64,000 nt of DNA from Candidatus Eiseniibacteriota bacterium (lineage in GTDB: Bacteria; Eisenbacteria; RBG-16-71-46; CAIMUX01). The notes beneath the pieces are model-generated. The model was not told the DNA's origin, made no database searches, and saw only the letters and a list, made by a program, of their open reading frames with translations. Location of the stretch: positions 2,418,001 to 2,482,000 of the forward strand of contig JACKCR010000002.1 of assembly GCA_020633975.1 (NCBI GenBank). The letters are read 5' to 3'. Shown here piece after piece: positions 10,175 through 18,582 of this stretch. Both the position numbers and the translations under genes were made by a program. Positions within the stretch are counted from its first letter, which is position 1; each line of letters begins with the position of its first letter.

Positions 10175-10260
10175 ACCCGGCCAGGCGGGCCCCACCCGGC
10201 CAGGCACACCTCACCCGGCCAGGCAGGCGACACCCGGCCAGGCACACCTCACCCGGCCCC
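10175..10260. repeat. 19-bp tandem repeat, about 4.5 copies
   Basis: The core ACCCGGCCAGGC recurs at 10175, 10194, 10213 and 10232, with a truncated copy at 10251. The spacing is exactly 19 bp and the 7-bp remainder varies (two copies share ACACCTC). It lies between the stop of the beta-helix gene and the vWA gene and encodes nothing recognisable. The region ends in a C8 run. Confidence 0.85.
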
Positions 10261-10413
10261 GCCCCCCCCAACGCAACCTACCGGCCCGGGAGAAGAGAGG
10301 CTCCTGCGGCTCGCCCTCAGGTCGTTGAGATCTTTCGAGTTTTTCTCTGATGGAAACTCCCAGGTGCCTGCGCGTCCTCGAATGAACAGACACCAACTCA
10401 GGGGAGGATCAGC

Positions 10414-12636
10414 ATGCGGAAGGGCCACCGTTCAGAACTGACAGAAGCGTCCATGGCGGGTGCGTCTCGATTGGGCAGAGGAGTCTTGCAGAAGACCAAC
10501 GGACGGATGGGCGCCGGCTCCGCGCTCATGATCGCGATCGCCGGCATCGTTGGAGCGTCGCCTAGCGCGGCGGTCCCGGTACCGGAAGAAGCGGGCTGGG
10601 AGCTTCTCTTCACCAGATCCGTTCCTTCGGCGCAGTCGGCGATCCTTCATCCGTCCAGTGGGGACATCTACGTCGGCGTTCGAGCGAGCAACAGCAGTGG
10701 TGGGCTCTACGAGTTCGACAGGTACGGCTTCGCGACGCAGATCGCGGGTGGTAGCAACCCCGCAGCTCTCGCTGCCGATCCTGACTCGGGCTACGTCTTC
10801 GTCGCCGAGGACTACGGAGGCCATCTCTATCGGACCGATCCCGATGTTGGCGGGCGTCTCGACTGGGTGGGAGGCTTTCACTCGGGGGACGACGATCCGG
10901 TCGGGATGGACTTTGCGCCTGCGGGATACTCCGGCCCGTTCTTGCTCCCCGGAGACGCCGTTGTCGTCGACCGCGGAAACTCCGGAGCGGACGAGATCTG
11001 GATGTGGAACCCGTACTCGCCCGAAGGCGAGGTCCAGATTCACGCCGACAACGGCACGTTGGCCGATGCCGTCGATGTCACGGTCAGCCCGACCGACATC
11101 TTCGTGGCGGACCCACGAGGTGGCTCTCCCGGAACGGTCTGGCGACTCCTCGCGGACGGCACCCTCGAAGCAGTGTCCACTTCGCTCGCCCTCGTCGACC
11201 CCGTCGGGATCGACTACGACTTCGCGACCGCTAGCCTCCTCGTCGCGGATCGCGGACTGGCCCAGCTCCTCCGCGTGGACGTTGCGAGCGGCGAAACGAC
11301 CGTCGTCCTTTCAGGGCTGGATCCGTCCGTCACCTGGGCAGGCATCGACCTCACGTCTGACGGTCGCCGGATGGTGATCACCGAGAATGCGACTGGCTCC
11401 GTGCACTTCTTCGCACAGTGCGCGCCGCTCGGTCCGGAAGACGATTGCGACGGCAACGGGGTCTCCGACCTCTGCGACATCGCACTCGGAACGCTCGCCG
11501 ACTGCAACCAGAACGGAGTCCCGGACGTCTGCGACATCGAGTCCGGCGCGAGTCAGGACTGCAACCTCGACGGCATTCCCGACGAGTGCCCGCAATGCCC
11601 GCCAGTCGAGGTGGTGTTCGTCATGGACACCTCTGCCTCGATGGACGGAGAGGCATCCGCACTCTGCGGCAGCATCGAACAGGTCACCGCACACCTCGAA
11701 GCATCCGGCATCGCCGCATCTTCTACGTATCTCGGGATCACCGCAGCTCCGGGCGGCGCCTACGGCTGCCTCCAGGGAACGGTTCTAGACCTCTACGGCG
11801 ACGATGTCCCGGGCAATCCACCTCCGGGCATCGAGACGCTCCTCACCTGCCCAGGTGGCGACCAAGCTCCGAGCGAGAGCTGGGGACAGGCTACGTCGAT
11901 CGTGGCAGGCCTCCATCCCTGGGCACCCGAGGGCGAGTCGATCCGCCTGATCATCCCGATCGGAGACGAGGGCCCCTGGTGCGGAGACCCCGCGAACGGC
12001 AACGACCAGCTCTCGATCGACCACGCCATCTCGGTCGCCGTTGCGAACGGCGTCATCGTCTCTCCGATCACCGGATCCGGCTCCTCCGAAACCGTGATCG
12101 CACTCGCCCGGCAACTCGCGGACGGAACCGGCGGACAGCAGTTCAGCTCGTCCACCCCATCGCTCGATCTCGCAGAGGCCGTAGTCGATCTCGTCGAAAG
12201 CGCGTGCGCCAGCTTCACGGACTGCAACGATAACGGAATCCTCGACAGCTGCGACATCGCCAACGGCACGAGTCAAGACGAGGACGAAGACGGCATCCCC
12301 GACGAGTGCGGCGCCACCTCAGGGCTCGGCGACACGTTCGCAAACGCCCCAGGCCACGACACGCTCGGCCACGTCGCCGCCCACCCCAACCCGTTCCTCT
12401 CATCGACCCAGTTCCAGTTCCGACTCGAAACGGAGACGAACGTCCGGCTCACCATCTTCGACGCCGCCGGCAGAAAAGTGACCCAACTCCTCTCCACCCA
12501 CCTCCCCACCGGCACGCACACCGTAGAGTGGAACGGCAGAGACACGAACGGCCACCAAGTCGACGCCGGAGTCTACTTCTACCGCCTAGAAACCCCCGGC
12601 ACGAAGCGAAGCGAGCGTCTAGTAGTGGTCAGATAG
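10414..12636 (+). CDS. Secreted von Willebrand A protein with propeller, Ca-binding repeats and FlgD Ig domain
   Basis: 740 residues from ATG 10414, preceded by GGGGAGG at 10401-10407. A hydrophobic segment at about residues 34-50 (ALMIAIAGIVGASPSAA) serves as export signal. Residues 70-335 look like an NHL/YVTN-type beta-propeller. Residues 341-395 hold thrombospondin-3-like repeats of the form C-D-x-N-G-x-x-D-x-C-D. Next comes a vWA domain (about 398-595) with a MIDAS motif DTSAS and a later GDEGP. A further Ca-binding-like repeat (CNDNGILDSCD) precedes the C-terminal FlgD-type Ig domain (LTIFDAAGRKV, GVYFYRLET, ending ERLVVVR). It is likely a cell-surface adhesion or binding protein; its ligand is unknown. 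Confidence 0.85.
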   Translation: MRKGHRSELTEASMAGASRLGRGVLQKTNGRMGAGSALMIAIAGIVGASPSAAVPVPEEAGWELLFTRSVPSAQSAILHPSSGDIYVGVRASNSSGGLYEFDRYGFATQIAGGSNPAALAADPDSGYVFVAEDYGGHLYRTDPDVGGRLDWVGGFHSGDDDPVGMDFAPAGYSGPFLLPGDAVVVDRGNSGADEIWMWNPYSPEGEVQIHADNGTLADAVDVTVSPTDIFVADPRGGSPGTVWRLLADGTLEAVSTSLALVDPVGIDYDFATASLLVADRGLAQLLRVDVASGETTVVLSGLDPSVTWAGIDLTSDGRRMVITENATGSVHFFAQCAPLGPEDDCDGNGVSDLCDIALGTLADCNQNGVPDVCDIESGASQDCNLDGIPDECPQCPPVEVVFVMDTSASMDGEASALCGSIEQVTAHLEASGIAASSTYLGITAAPGGAYGCLQGTVLDLYGDDVPGNPPPGIETLLTCPGGDQAPSESWGQATSIVAGLHPWAPEGESIRLIIPIGDEGPWCGDPANGNDQLSIDHAISVAVANGVIVSPITGSGSSETVIALARQLADGTGGQQFSSSTPSLDLAEAVVDLVESACASFTDCNDNGILDSCDIANGTSQDEDEDGIPDECGATSGLGDTFANAPGHDTLGHVAAHPNPFLSSTQFQFRLETETNVRLTIFDAAGRKVTQLLSTHLPTGTHTVEWNGRDTNGHQVDAGVYFYRLETPGTKRSERLVVVR

Positions 12637-12657
12637 CGCACAGAGAGTTCGCAGCAA

Positions 12658-12682
12658 GGGCGCGGCCCCGCAAGCCGCGCCC
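12658..12682 (+). terminator. Hairpin after vWA gene
   Basis: GGGCGCGGC (12658-12666), a 7-nt loop and GCCGCGCCC (12674-12682) form a perfect 9-bp stem 21 nt after the stop at 12636. There is no T-tract, so it would be a non-canonical terminator. Confidence 0.55.
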
Positions 12683-12827
12683 CACTCAACTCTCACCTCA
12701 GCGAGCGACATCCGACGCAAAGCCCGCATGACCAAGCAGCGTAGAGCCGACGTGGAGACGCAGCACCGACGCGAAAACGCCACGCCCCAAGAACGTGCGA
12801 CCTCCCCACCCGCACTTCACCCCCCAC

Positions 12828-12850
12828 CCTCCCGGACCCCGTCCGGGAGG
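12828..12850. terminator. 10-bp perfect hairpin in convergent gap
   Basis: CCTCCCGGAC (12828-12837), loop CCC and GTCCGGGAGG (12841-12850). It is very stable on either strand, lacks a T-tract, and lies between two converging genes. Confidence 0.45.
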
Positions 12851-12876
12851 CCACCCCCCAAGCCCCCACGTCAACA

Positions 12877-12985
12877 CGGGTACCTGGGGGCCCGGAGCGT
12901 ACATATGAGTCCGGCCACCAACCGCTCCTGCCAACCCACCCACGCCAACCCGGCGATTCGGAAGCGGAGGGCCCCCAGGTACCCG
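12877..12985. repeat. Long inverted repeat, 17-bp arms
   Basis: The arms at 12877-12893 and 12969-12985 are perfectly complementary (core GGGTACCTGGGGGCCC). The 75-nt loop between them contains its own GGAGCG/CGCTCC pair. It does not overlap a coding sequence. Confidence 0.7.
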
Positions 12986-13023
12986 GCCTCGACGCAAGCG
13001 CCCCCGGCCTCGACGCCAGCGCC
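12982..13023. repeat. 21-bp direct tandem repeat, 2 copies
   Basis: Units at 12982-13002 and 13003-13023 (beginning CCCGGCCTCGACGC) differ at one base. They lie just beyond the 3' end of the TPR kinase gene. Confidence 0.7.
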
Positions 13024-13027
13024 CGTC

Positions 13028-15499
13028 CTAGCGCCCCCCTGCCCGCTCCCAAGCAGCCTCGGCCTCTTCCGTCCGCCCCAGGTCGCGCAGCAGATCTCCG
13101 TACTCCTGCCACACCTCCTTCACAGACTCGTCGTCCGCCGGGAGGCGTGCCTCGCGGATCTCGAGGACGCGGAGAAACTCCCGTTCAGACTCGTCGAGTC
13201 GTCCCATCCGGTGATAGAGGAGCCCGAGCCCGAGGTGCGCGTGCGCTTCGAGAAGCGGGTCCACACCTTTGCTCTCGAAGATGGCGAGTGCGCGGCCGAA
13301 GAGAGCCTCCGCTTCATCGTGGTTTCCCACGAGCGACTCGATCTCGCCGAGATTGGAGAGCGCGATGGCGAGTTCTGGATGGTCCGGTTCCAGGACCTTC
13401 TCACCGATCTCCACGGACCGACGGATGTAGGGTGCCGCCTCTTCGTACTCCTCGAGGGTCCAGTGCAGCGCACCGATGTTGTTGAGGATGGAGCCGATCA
13501 TCGGGTGAGTGTCATCGAAGTGCATCTCCGCGATCGCTAGAGCACGCTCGAAGTAGGGAAGCGTCTCCTCCAACTGACCACGCTCCCAATGAGAGACGGC
13601 GAGATTGTTGTACGTACCGACGAGCCGATAGCTGTCGTCCCCCTCGGAAGTGCGAATCATCTCGATCGCTTCCTGGAACGATGCCTCCGCGCGGTCGTAC
13701 TCACCCTTGCGGAGATAGACCGTCCCTAGGTCGTCCAGGGATCCCGCGAGGTGGACGCCAAACTCCTTGGGGCTGTCCCTCAACACTTCGATCGCGTGGG
13801 CGAGGTGTGTTTCGGCCTCGTCGGGTCGCCCCTGCAGGCGACGCAGAACTCCGAGCTTCGCCTCCGTAGACGCAGTCTCGGGATGGTTCGGGCCAAACTC
13901 GTCTACCCGGATTCGCCACGCCTCGGCGAGAAGCTCGCCATCCTCGTACTCTCCGAGGTTCACGTAGATCTCGCCGAGCGTGTCGAGGAGCCTCGATCGA
14001 GTAGCCGGTGCCATCGATGTGTCCTCACGCAACTTCTTGGCACTCTCTGACAACACGGCGGAGACGGTCACCGCCTGGCCCGGCACCCTCATCGGATCGG
14101 ACACTCGAAACGTACTCTCGAGGAACTCAGCGACTTCCTTCGCAGCCCGGGCCTCGGCTCGTGCAGACTCCTCCGCACGGAGCGCGCGCTGTAGCCCGAT
14201 TCCCGCAGCCACTCCTCCCGCGATGAGACCGAGAATCGCCACACCTGCTGCCGTAACTCCGAGCCGATGTCGACGGACGAACCGCCCCATCCGATACGTC
14301 GTGCTCGGAGGGCCGGCGAGGACGGGCTCGAGCCGCAGGTGACGTGACAAGTCGTCGGCGAACTCCTGGACGGAGGCGTACCGCCGTTCGCGGTCGCGTT
14401 CCAGCGCCCTGAGCGCGATCCAATCGAGGTCACCCTTGAGCCGCCGTATCCAACGCGAACTCTCGGTCTTTCGGCTCGTCGCAAGCTGCTCCGTATCGGT
14501 CTCGGGATCGGATCCGAATCCACGAACACGCGCACTGGGTCTGACCGGGTCGCGCTCCCGAAGCCTCTGGACCAGTGCGTCGAACGACGACTCGGCCGCG
14601 TCCCCCTCGAACGGACGCACTCCCGTGAGAAGTTCGTAGAAGAGCACGCCGAGGGAGTACACGTCGCTTCGCGTGTCGACGTCGAACGGAGAGGTTCCCG
14701 CTTGCTCCGGACTCATGTACTGCGGAGTGCCGAGGACTCGGCCGAACTCCGTGTGGAGCGTCTTGTCTGTGAGTCGTCCCTCCAGTGCCTTGGCGATCCC
14801 GAAGTCGATGATCTTGACCCGAGGCGTGCCGTCCTCCACCGAGACCAAGATGTTGGACGGTTTGAGGTCGCGGTGGAGCACTCCCTTCTGATGGGCGTGA
14901 CGCACACCGCCCAAGACCTCCAAGAAGAGTTGGACTCTCGCTTCGATGGAGAGTTGCTCTCGGTCGCAGTACTCGGTGATCGGAAGGCCGGAGACGTACT
15001 CCATCACGACGTAGGGACGTCCGTCCGACGTGGTCTCGGCGTCCAGCACCTGCGCGATCGCTGGATGGTTCATGAGCGCAAGCGCCTGCCGCTCGCTCTC
15101 GAACCGCGCGAAGACCTCGGCGCCGGCGAGCCCGGGGCGGATCAGCTTGATGGCGACGCGACGTTTCACCGGCTCGGTCTGTTCGGCGAGGAACACCTCT
15201 CCCATTCCGCCTCTGCCGATGCACTCCATCAGGCGATACGGGCCGAGGGTCTCGCGCACGCGAACCGGGGCAAGGGTCGGGCCGTCCGGCGCTCCATCGG
15301 CGTCGAGAAGAGACACGAGCTCTCTGTGCAGTTCCGGATCCTCTCGCTCGATCCGCTCGAGTCGACGACGCCGTTCGTCCTCGTTCACGTCGGCGAGCAA
15401 TGCGAACTCCTCCTTGAGCCGCCGGTAGCGCTCGCGGTCGGGCTCGTACGACCCGGCGAATCCGGTCGCCGTTTCGTCCTTCGGAGGCTGGTCGGTCAC
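13028..15499 (-). CDS. Transmembrane Ser/Thr protein kinase with TPR repeats
   Basis: 823 residues. Kinase domain at about residues 86-350: glycine loop GRGGMGEVF, AIK lysine near 117, HRDLKPSN catalytic loop near 209, DFG near 232, and GTPQYMSPEQ activation segment. A membrane segment lies at about 413-435 (GVTAAGVAILGLIAGGVAAG). Tetratricopeptide repeats fill about 480-815, probably outside the membrane. I chose GTG 15499 because GGGGGAGGG lies just upstream and it overlaps the stop of the sigma gene as GTGA, which implies translational coupling; the longer ATG at 15556 lies inside the sigma gene. Kinase/ECF pairs of this type are known in Planctomycetes, Acidobacteria and FCB bacteria. The kinase probably tunes its partner sigma factor; this is inference. 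Confidence 0.9.
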   Translation of the reverse strand: MTDQPPKDETATGFAGSYEPDRERYRRLKEEFALLADVNEDERRRRLERIEREDPELHRELVSLLDADGAPDGPTLAPVRVRETLGPYRLMECIGRGGMGEVFLAEQTEPVKRRVAIKLIRPGLAGAEVFARFESERQALALMNHPAIAQVLDAETTSDGRPYVVMEYVSGLPITEYCDREQLSIEARVQLFLEVLGGVRHAHQKGVLHRDLKPSNILVSVEDGTPRVKIIDFGIAKALEGRLTDKTLHTEFGRVLGTPQYMSPEQAGTSPFDVDTRSDVYSLGVLFYELLTGVRPFEGDAAESSFDALVQRLRERDPVRPSARVRGFGSDPETDTEQLATSRKTESSRWIRRLKGDLDWIALRALERDRERRYASVQEFADDLSRHLRLEPVLAGPPSTTYRMGRFVRRHRLGVTAAGVAILGLIAGGVAAGIGLQRALRAEESARAEARAAKEVAEFLESTFRVSDPMRVPGQAVTVSAVLSESAKKLREDTSMAPATRSRLLDTLGEIYVNLGEYEDGELLAEAWRIRVDEFGPNHPETASTEAKLGVLRRLQGRPDEAETHLAHAIEVLRDSPKEFGVHLAGSLDDLGTVYLRKGEYDRAEASFQEAIEMIRTSEGDDSYRLVGTYNNLAVSHWERGQLEETLPYFERALAIAEMHFDDTHPMIGSILNNIGALHWTLEEYEEAAPYIRRSVEIGEKVLEPDHPELAIALSNLGEIESLVGNHDEAEALFGRALAIFESKGVDPLLEAHAHLGLGLLYHRMGRLDESEREFLRVLEIREARLPADDESVKEVWQEYGDLLRDLGRTEEAEAAWERAGGR

Positions 15500-16047
15500 G
15501 AGTCGCCCTCCCCCGTAGTCAGCTCGCGGCGGAGCCACGCTCTGGCCATCCGCCACTCTCGCTCGACCGTGGCCGTCGAGATCCCGAGCGTCGATGCGAT
15601 CTCCGAGGTAGTACCTCCCGCGAAGTAGCGCAGCTCGACGATCTGGACCTGCCTCTCGTCGAGACTCGCCAGCTTCTCGAGCGCACGATCGAGGTCGAGT
15701 GGATCGACTTCGGACTCGACGGCAAATGCGGCGTCTCCGGCCGAATCGAGCCCCGAGAGCGTCAGGTGCTGCGCGCCGCCGCCACGCTTGGCGGCGTTGT
15801 GCTTCCTCGCATAGTCGACGAGGACGCGACGCATCGCACGCGCCGCGAACGAGAGAAACTGCTCCCGGTTCTGGAAAGGAGACCGCTGCTCTTCGAGACG
15901 CAAGTAGACCTCGTGAACGAGCGCCGTAGGCTGTAGGGTGTGATCCGACCGCTCGCTCTCGAGCCGGTGTTGGGCGAGGCGACGCAGGTCTGCGTAGAGA
16001 CGCTCTGCGAGCACGCCTCCGGTATCGGGGCCAGTTTGGTCGTTCAA
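15496..16047 (-). CDS. ECF-type RNA polymerase sigma factor
   Basis: About 183 residues if translation starts at TTG 16047. Region 2 shows RLYADLRRLAQHRLE, the motif HTLQPTALVHEVYLRL, and FLSFAARAMRRVLVDYARK. Region 4 shows LDERQVQIVELRYFAGG and a helix-turn-helix TSEIASTLGISTATVEREWRMARAWL. The HTLQPTALVHE signature places it in the ECF group usually found next to Ser/Thr kinases. The start is uncertain: the longest frame runs to 16221 but would overlap the divergent gene, and its extra residues do not resemble a sigma factor. The stop overlaps the kinase start, so the two form an operon. Confidence 0.88.
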   Translation of the reverse strand: MNDQTGPDTGGVLAERLYADLRRLAQHRLESERSDHTLQPTALVHEVYLRLEEQRSPFQNREQFLSFAARAMRRVLVDYARKHNAAKRGGGAQHLTLSGLDSAGDAAFAVESEVDPLDLDRALEKLASLDERQVQIVELRYFAGGTTSEIASTLGISTATVEREWRMARAWLRRELTTGEGDS

Positions 16048-16202
16048 CTCGGTGTACCCCAGGGAATGAGAACGTCTAGTACTCGAGGTTCGGTTCGGAG
16101 ATACAAGGATAGTAGAGTCTCGGGGACCGAGCCAAGTCGAGGAACCGGCCGTACGGGCGACACGCCATGCGGCGAACTGCCGCAACAAAGGAGCGCTATC
16201 CC

Positions 16203-16805
16203 GTGCCAACCACCGACACAAAGGTCTACCTCATAGGCGGCCCGCCCGGCGCAGGCAAGACGACGCTCGGAACCGCCCTCGCAATCCAGCTCGGGATCAC
16301 GTCGCTCAGTATCGACGATCTGAACCGGGCCGTCGCTGCAGTGACGACTCCGGAGTCGCATCCCGGGCTCCACGTGATGCGGCGAACGCCGTCGCTCGCA
16401 TACTTCACCGAGTCGACCGTCGACCAACTGATCGCCGACGCGACGCTCCAGCACGAGGCCGTGTGGCCGATGGTCGAGAGTGTCATTCGGTTCCACGCAT
16501 CCGGCGGATCGAGGATCGTGATCGATGGCTGGTACATGCGGCCGTCGTGGGTCGCACGGTTGGGACTCTCCAACGTACGACCGCTCTGGATCCATCCGAC
16601 GGAAGCCGTGCTCCGCGAACGCGAAGCTCGACTGCCGTGGTACGGCGAATCGAACGAGCCGAAGCGGATGCTGGAGAACTTCCTCGCACGGAGCTTCTGG
16701 CACAATGAGCTGATCCGCCGGGACGCGGAATCGCACGGAATGACCGTACTCGAGCAGCCTGGTGGGCGAAGCGTCGCGGATCTCTGCGACCAGATCCTGG
16801 CTTGA
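16203..16805 (+). CDS. P-loop small-molecule kinase-like ATPase
   Basis: 200 residues from GTG 16203, chosen because AAAGGAG at 16187-16193 stands 9 nt upstream; an in-frame ATG at 16167 has no such site. The N-terminus carries Walker A GGPPGAGKTT, followed by LSIDDLNRAV as in zeta-toxin/phosphotransferase-like and 2-phosphoglycerate-kinase-like P-loop proteins. The segment IVIDGWYMRPSW is a probable Walker B, and REREARLPWYG is a lid-like Arg cluster. The substrate is unknown. It is divergent from the sigma gene, and the 155-bp gap must hold both promoters. Confidence 0.75.
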   Translation: MPTTDTKVYLIGGPPGAGKTTLGTALAIQLGITSLSIDDLNRAVAAVTTPESHPGLHVMRRTPSLAYFTESTVDQLIADATLQHEAVWPMVESVIRFHASGGSRIVIDGWYMRPSWVARLGLSNVRPLWIHPTEAVLREREARLPWYGESNEPKRMLENFLARSFWHNELIRRDAESHGMTVLEQPGGRSVADLCDQILA

Positions 16806-16963
16806 TCACAATGGCGTGGCCGGGGACGAACGTGGATCGAGGCTTCGGCCCCAGCGTGCCGCGTCCAAGTCAGGGATTGGTCCGGCCCTACCCGTAGCGG
16901 ATTCACCCACATTGCGGTTGTCCCGGATAGGTTCGCGTTTTCGACACAATGGTGCCAGTGAGC

Positions 16964-16972
16964 TGGTACACT
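16964..16972 (+). promoter_or_regulatory. Possible extended -10 promoter of deiminase gene
   Basis: TGGTACACT has the TGn plus hexamer form. TACACT ends 28 nt before GTG 17001. No good -35 element at the normal distance. Confidence 0.35.
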
Positions 16973-17000
16973 CTACCGGTCCCGCAGAGGGGAGGCAGGC

Positions 17001-18413
17001 GTGACCGTACACAAAGCGATCCTCCTCCTGGCGGCGCTCCCCTTCCTGAGCACAGTCGACTTCACACTTGCTCGGGCCGCCACGAACTTGGATCCCTCAA
17101 CGCCGACGCCGGCCAGCGTCATCGGCGCCCCGGAGTTCTGCCCGTCCGACGCCTTGATCCTCTATTGGACGGGGCACCACGATCGGGTGCAGCTCGATCT
17201 GTGCCGCACCGTTGCGGGCGAGGCCCGGGTGATCTGTTGCGTGGCGAACGCGAAGATCCGCGAGCGGTCAGAGAAGGCGATGGCGGCCGCGGGCGTCGAC
17301 CTCACCCACGTCGAGTTCCTCGAAACCAGGCACGCCTCCGCCTGGATCCGTGACTACGGCCCCTACTCGACCTATCGCGACGGAGCTCTCGTCGTCACCG
17401 ACATGAGGACGCCGGGGAGAGCCGACCCGATCCCCACCTTCATCGCAGAGCTGTCCGGCCTTCCGTCGCAGGAGTCACTGCTCGTCCACGCGGGCGGGAA
17501 TCACATCGCGGACGGGAACGGGATGGCGTTCTGCTCCGAACACCTCTTCGCTGCGAATCCGTCCTGGACCGCTCCATCGATCCGGCGGGAGATGTCGGCT
17601 GCCCTCGGCATCGATTCCCTCGTCGTCCTCCCCACGCTGGAAGGCGACACCACAGGGCATTGCGACATGTACGTAAAGCTCCTCAGCGACACGCTCTTCG
17701 CGGTCGGTGAGTACGAACGGCCGGAGGACGGAGCAGGTACCGACGCCAAGATTCTCGACGAGATCGCGGAACGCTTGAGCTCGATGCAGAACTTGGATGG
17801 GCGGCGCTTCGGCGTCGTGCGTCTACCCATGAACCCGATCGTGCCGGGCTCGCTCACGAGCAATCGGAGCTACACCAACTCTCTCATCTTCAACGACAAG
17901 GTCTTGGTTCCTGTCTACGGGACAGACCTCGACGAAAAGGCACTCCGCACATACGCAGCATCGATGCCGGGCTATCAGATCATCCCGATCGACGCGAGCG
18001 AGTCGATCGAAAGCGCGGGCGCGGTCCATTGTCTTTCCAACCAACTCCACAGTGCGAACCCTCTTCTGGTTCTCCACGAGCCGACGAGGAACGCGGCCCC
18101 GGGGGACCAGCTGGTGCTCGAGTGCCGGCTCGTTCCTCGGTTTGCCGATTGCGAAGTGGAGTTGCACCTCGTCGCCCGAGACGGCGACGAGATGAAACCG
18201 GTTCCAGCGGTCCTGTCCCGAGGAGTCTGGCGCGCGAAGCTGCCGCCAGTTCGGGAGAGCTTCGACTACTGGTTCGAGGCGCGGGCACACACGGATGCTG
18301 GCGTCCTCAGGGCCACACTCCCGCGCGGAGCCTCGTCGGAGACATTCTCCTGCGAGGTGGACGGATCCGCGGATGACGAGGAGTCCGTGGCTCGAGATCG
18401 AGCGGAACGGTGA
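17001..18413 (+). CDS. Secreted peptidylarginine/agmatine deiminase family enzyme with C-terminal Ig-like domain
   Basis: 470 residues from GTG 17001, with GGGGAGG at 16989-16995. A signal peptide (about residues 1-26) ends near LARAATN. The pentein-fold active-site landmarks of the Porphyromonas-type deiminase family are present: WIRDYGP, GGNHIADGNG, GHCDMYVK (His and Asp) and the nucleophile region GAVHCLSNQL. These enzymes hydrolyse a guanidino group, giving citrulline or N-carbamoylputrescine and ammonia. Export favours a peptidylarginine substrate over cytoplasmic agmatine, but the sequence cannot decide. After the catalytic domain, about 100 residues (PGDQLVLECRLVPRF onward) look like an Ig-type beta-sandwich, as in the P. 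gingivalis enzyme. Confidence 0.82.
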   Translation: MTVHKAILLLAALPFLSTVDFTLARAATNLDPSTPTPASVIGAPEFCPSDALILYWTGHHDRVQLDLCRTVAGEARVICCVANAKIRERSEKAMAAAGVDLTHVEFLETRHASAWIRDYGPYSTYRDGALVVTDMRTPGRADPIPTFIAELSGLPSQESLLVHAGGNHIADGNGMAFCSEHLFAANPSWTAPSIRREMSAALGIDSLVVLPTLEGDTTGHCDMYVKLLSDTLFAVGEYERPEDGAGTDAKILDEIAERLSSMQNLDGRRFGVVRLPMNPIVPGSLTSNRSYTNSLIFNDKVLVPVYGTDLDEKALRTYAASMPGYQIIPIDASESIESAGAVHCLSNQLHSANPLLVLHEPTRNAAPGDQLVLECRLVPRFADCEVELHLVARDGDEMKPVPAVLSRGVWRAKLPPVRESFDYWFEARAHTDAGVLRATLPRGASSETFSCEVDGSADDEESVARDRAER

Positions 18414-18582
18414 GGCGGTATCGGTATGGGCCCGACACGCGAACCGTTCTCGGGAGACGGAAGAGAAGGAAGAAGAGTGCAATTGGGTCCTCGTTGTCCC
18501 TCACCCCCTCGAGCGAGGAACTCTGTGGCATGCGCATCCAGTGGGAGCGCGCACATCTGACGTGGACAGAAAGGGGAAGGTC

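Larger units (their letters stand above)
12637..13027. other. Hairpin-rich gap between convergent genes
   Basis: 391 bases between the ends of the vWA gene (plus) and the TPR kinase gene (minus). They contain three perfect inverted repeats (12658-12682, 12828-12850, 12877-12985) and a 21-bp direct repeat at 12982-13023. No gene is seen. Bidirectional termination or a structured RNA is possible. Confidence 0.7.
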
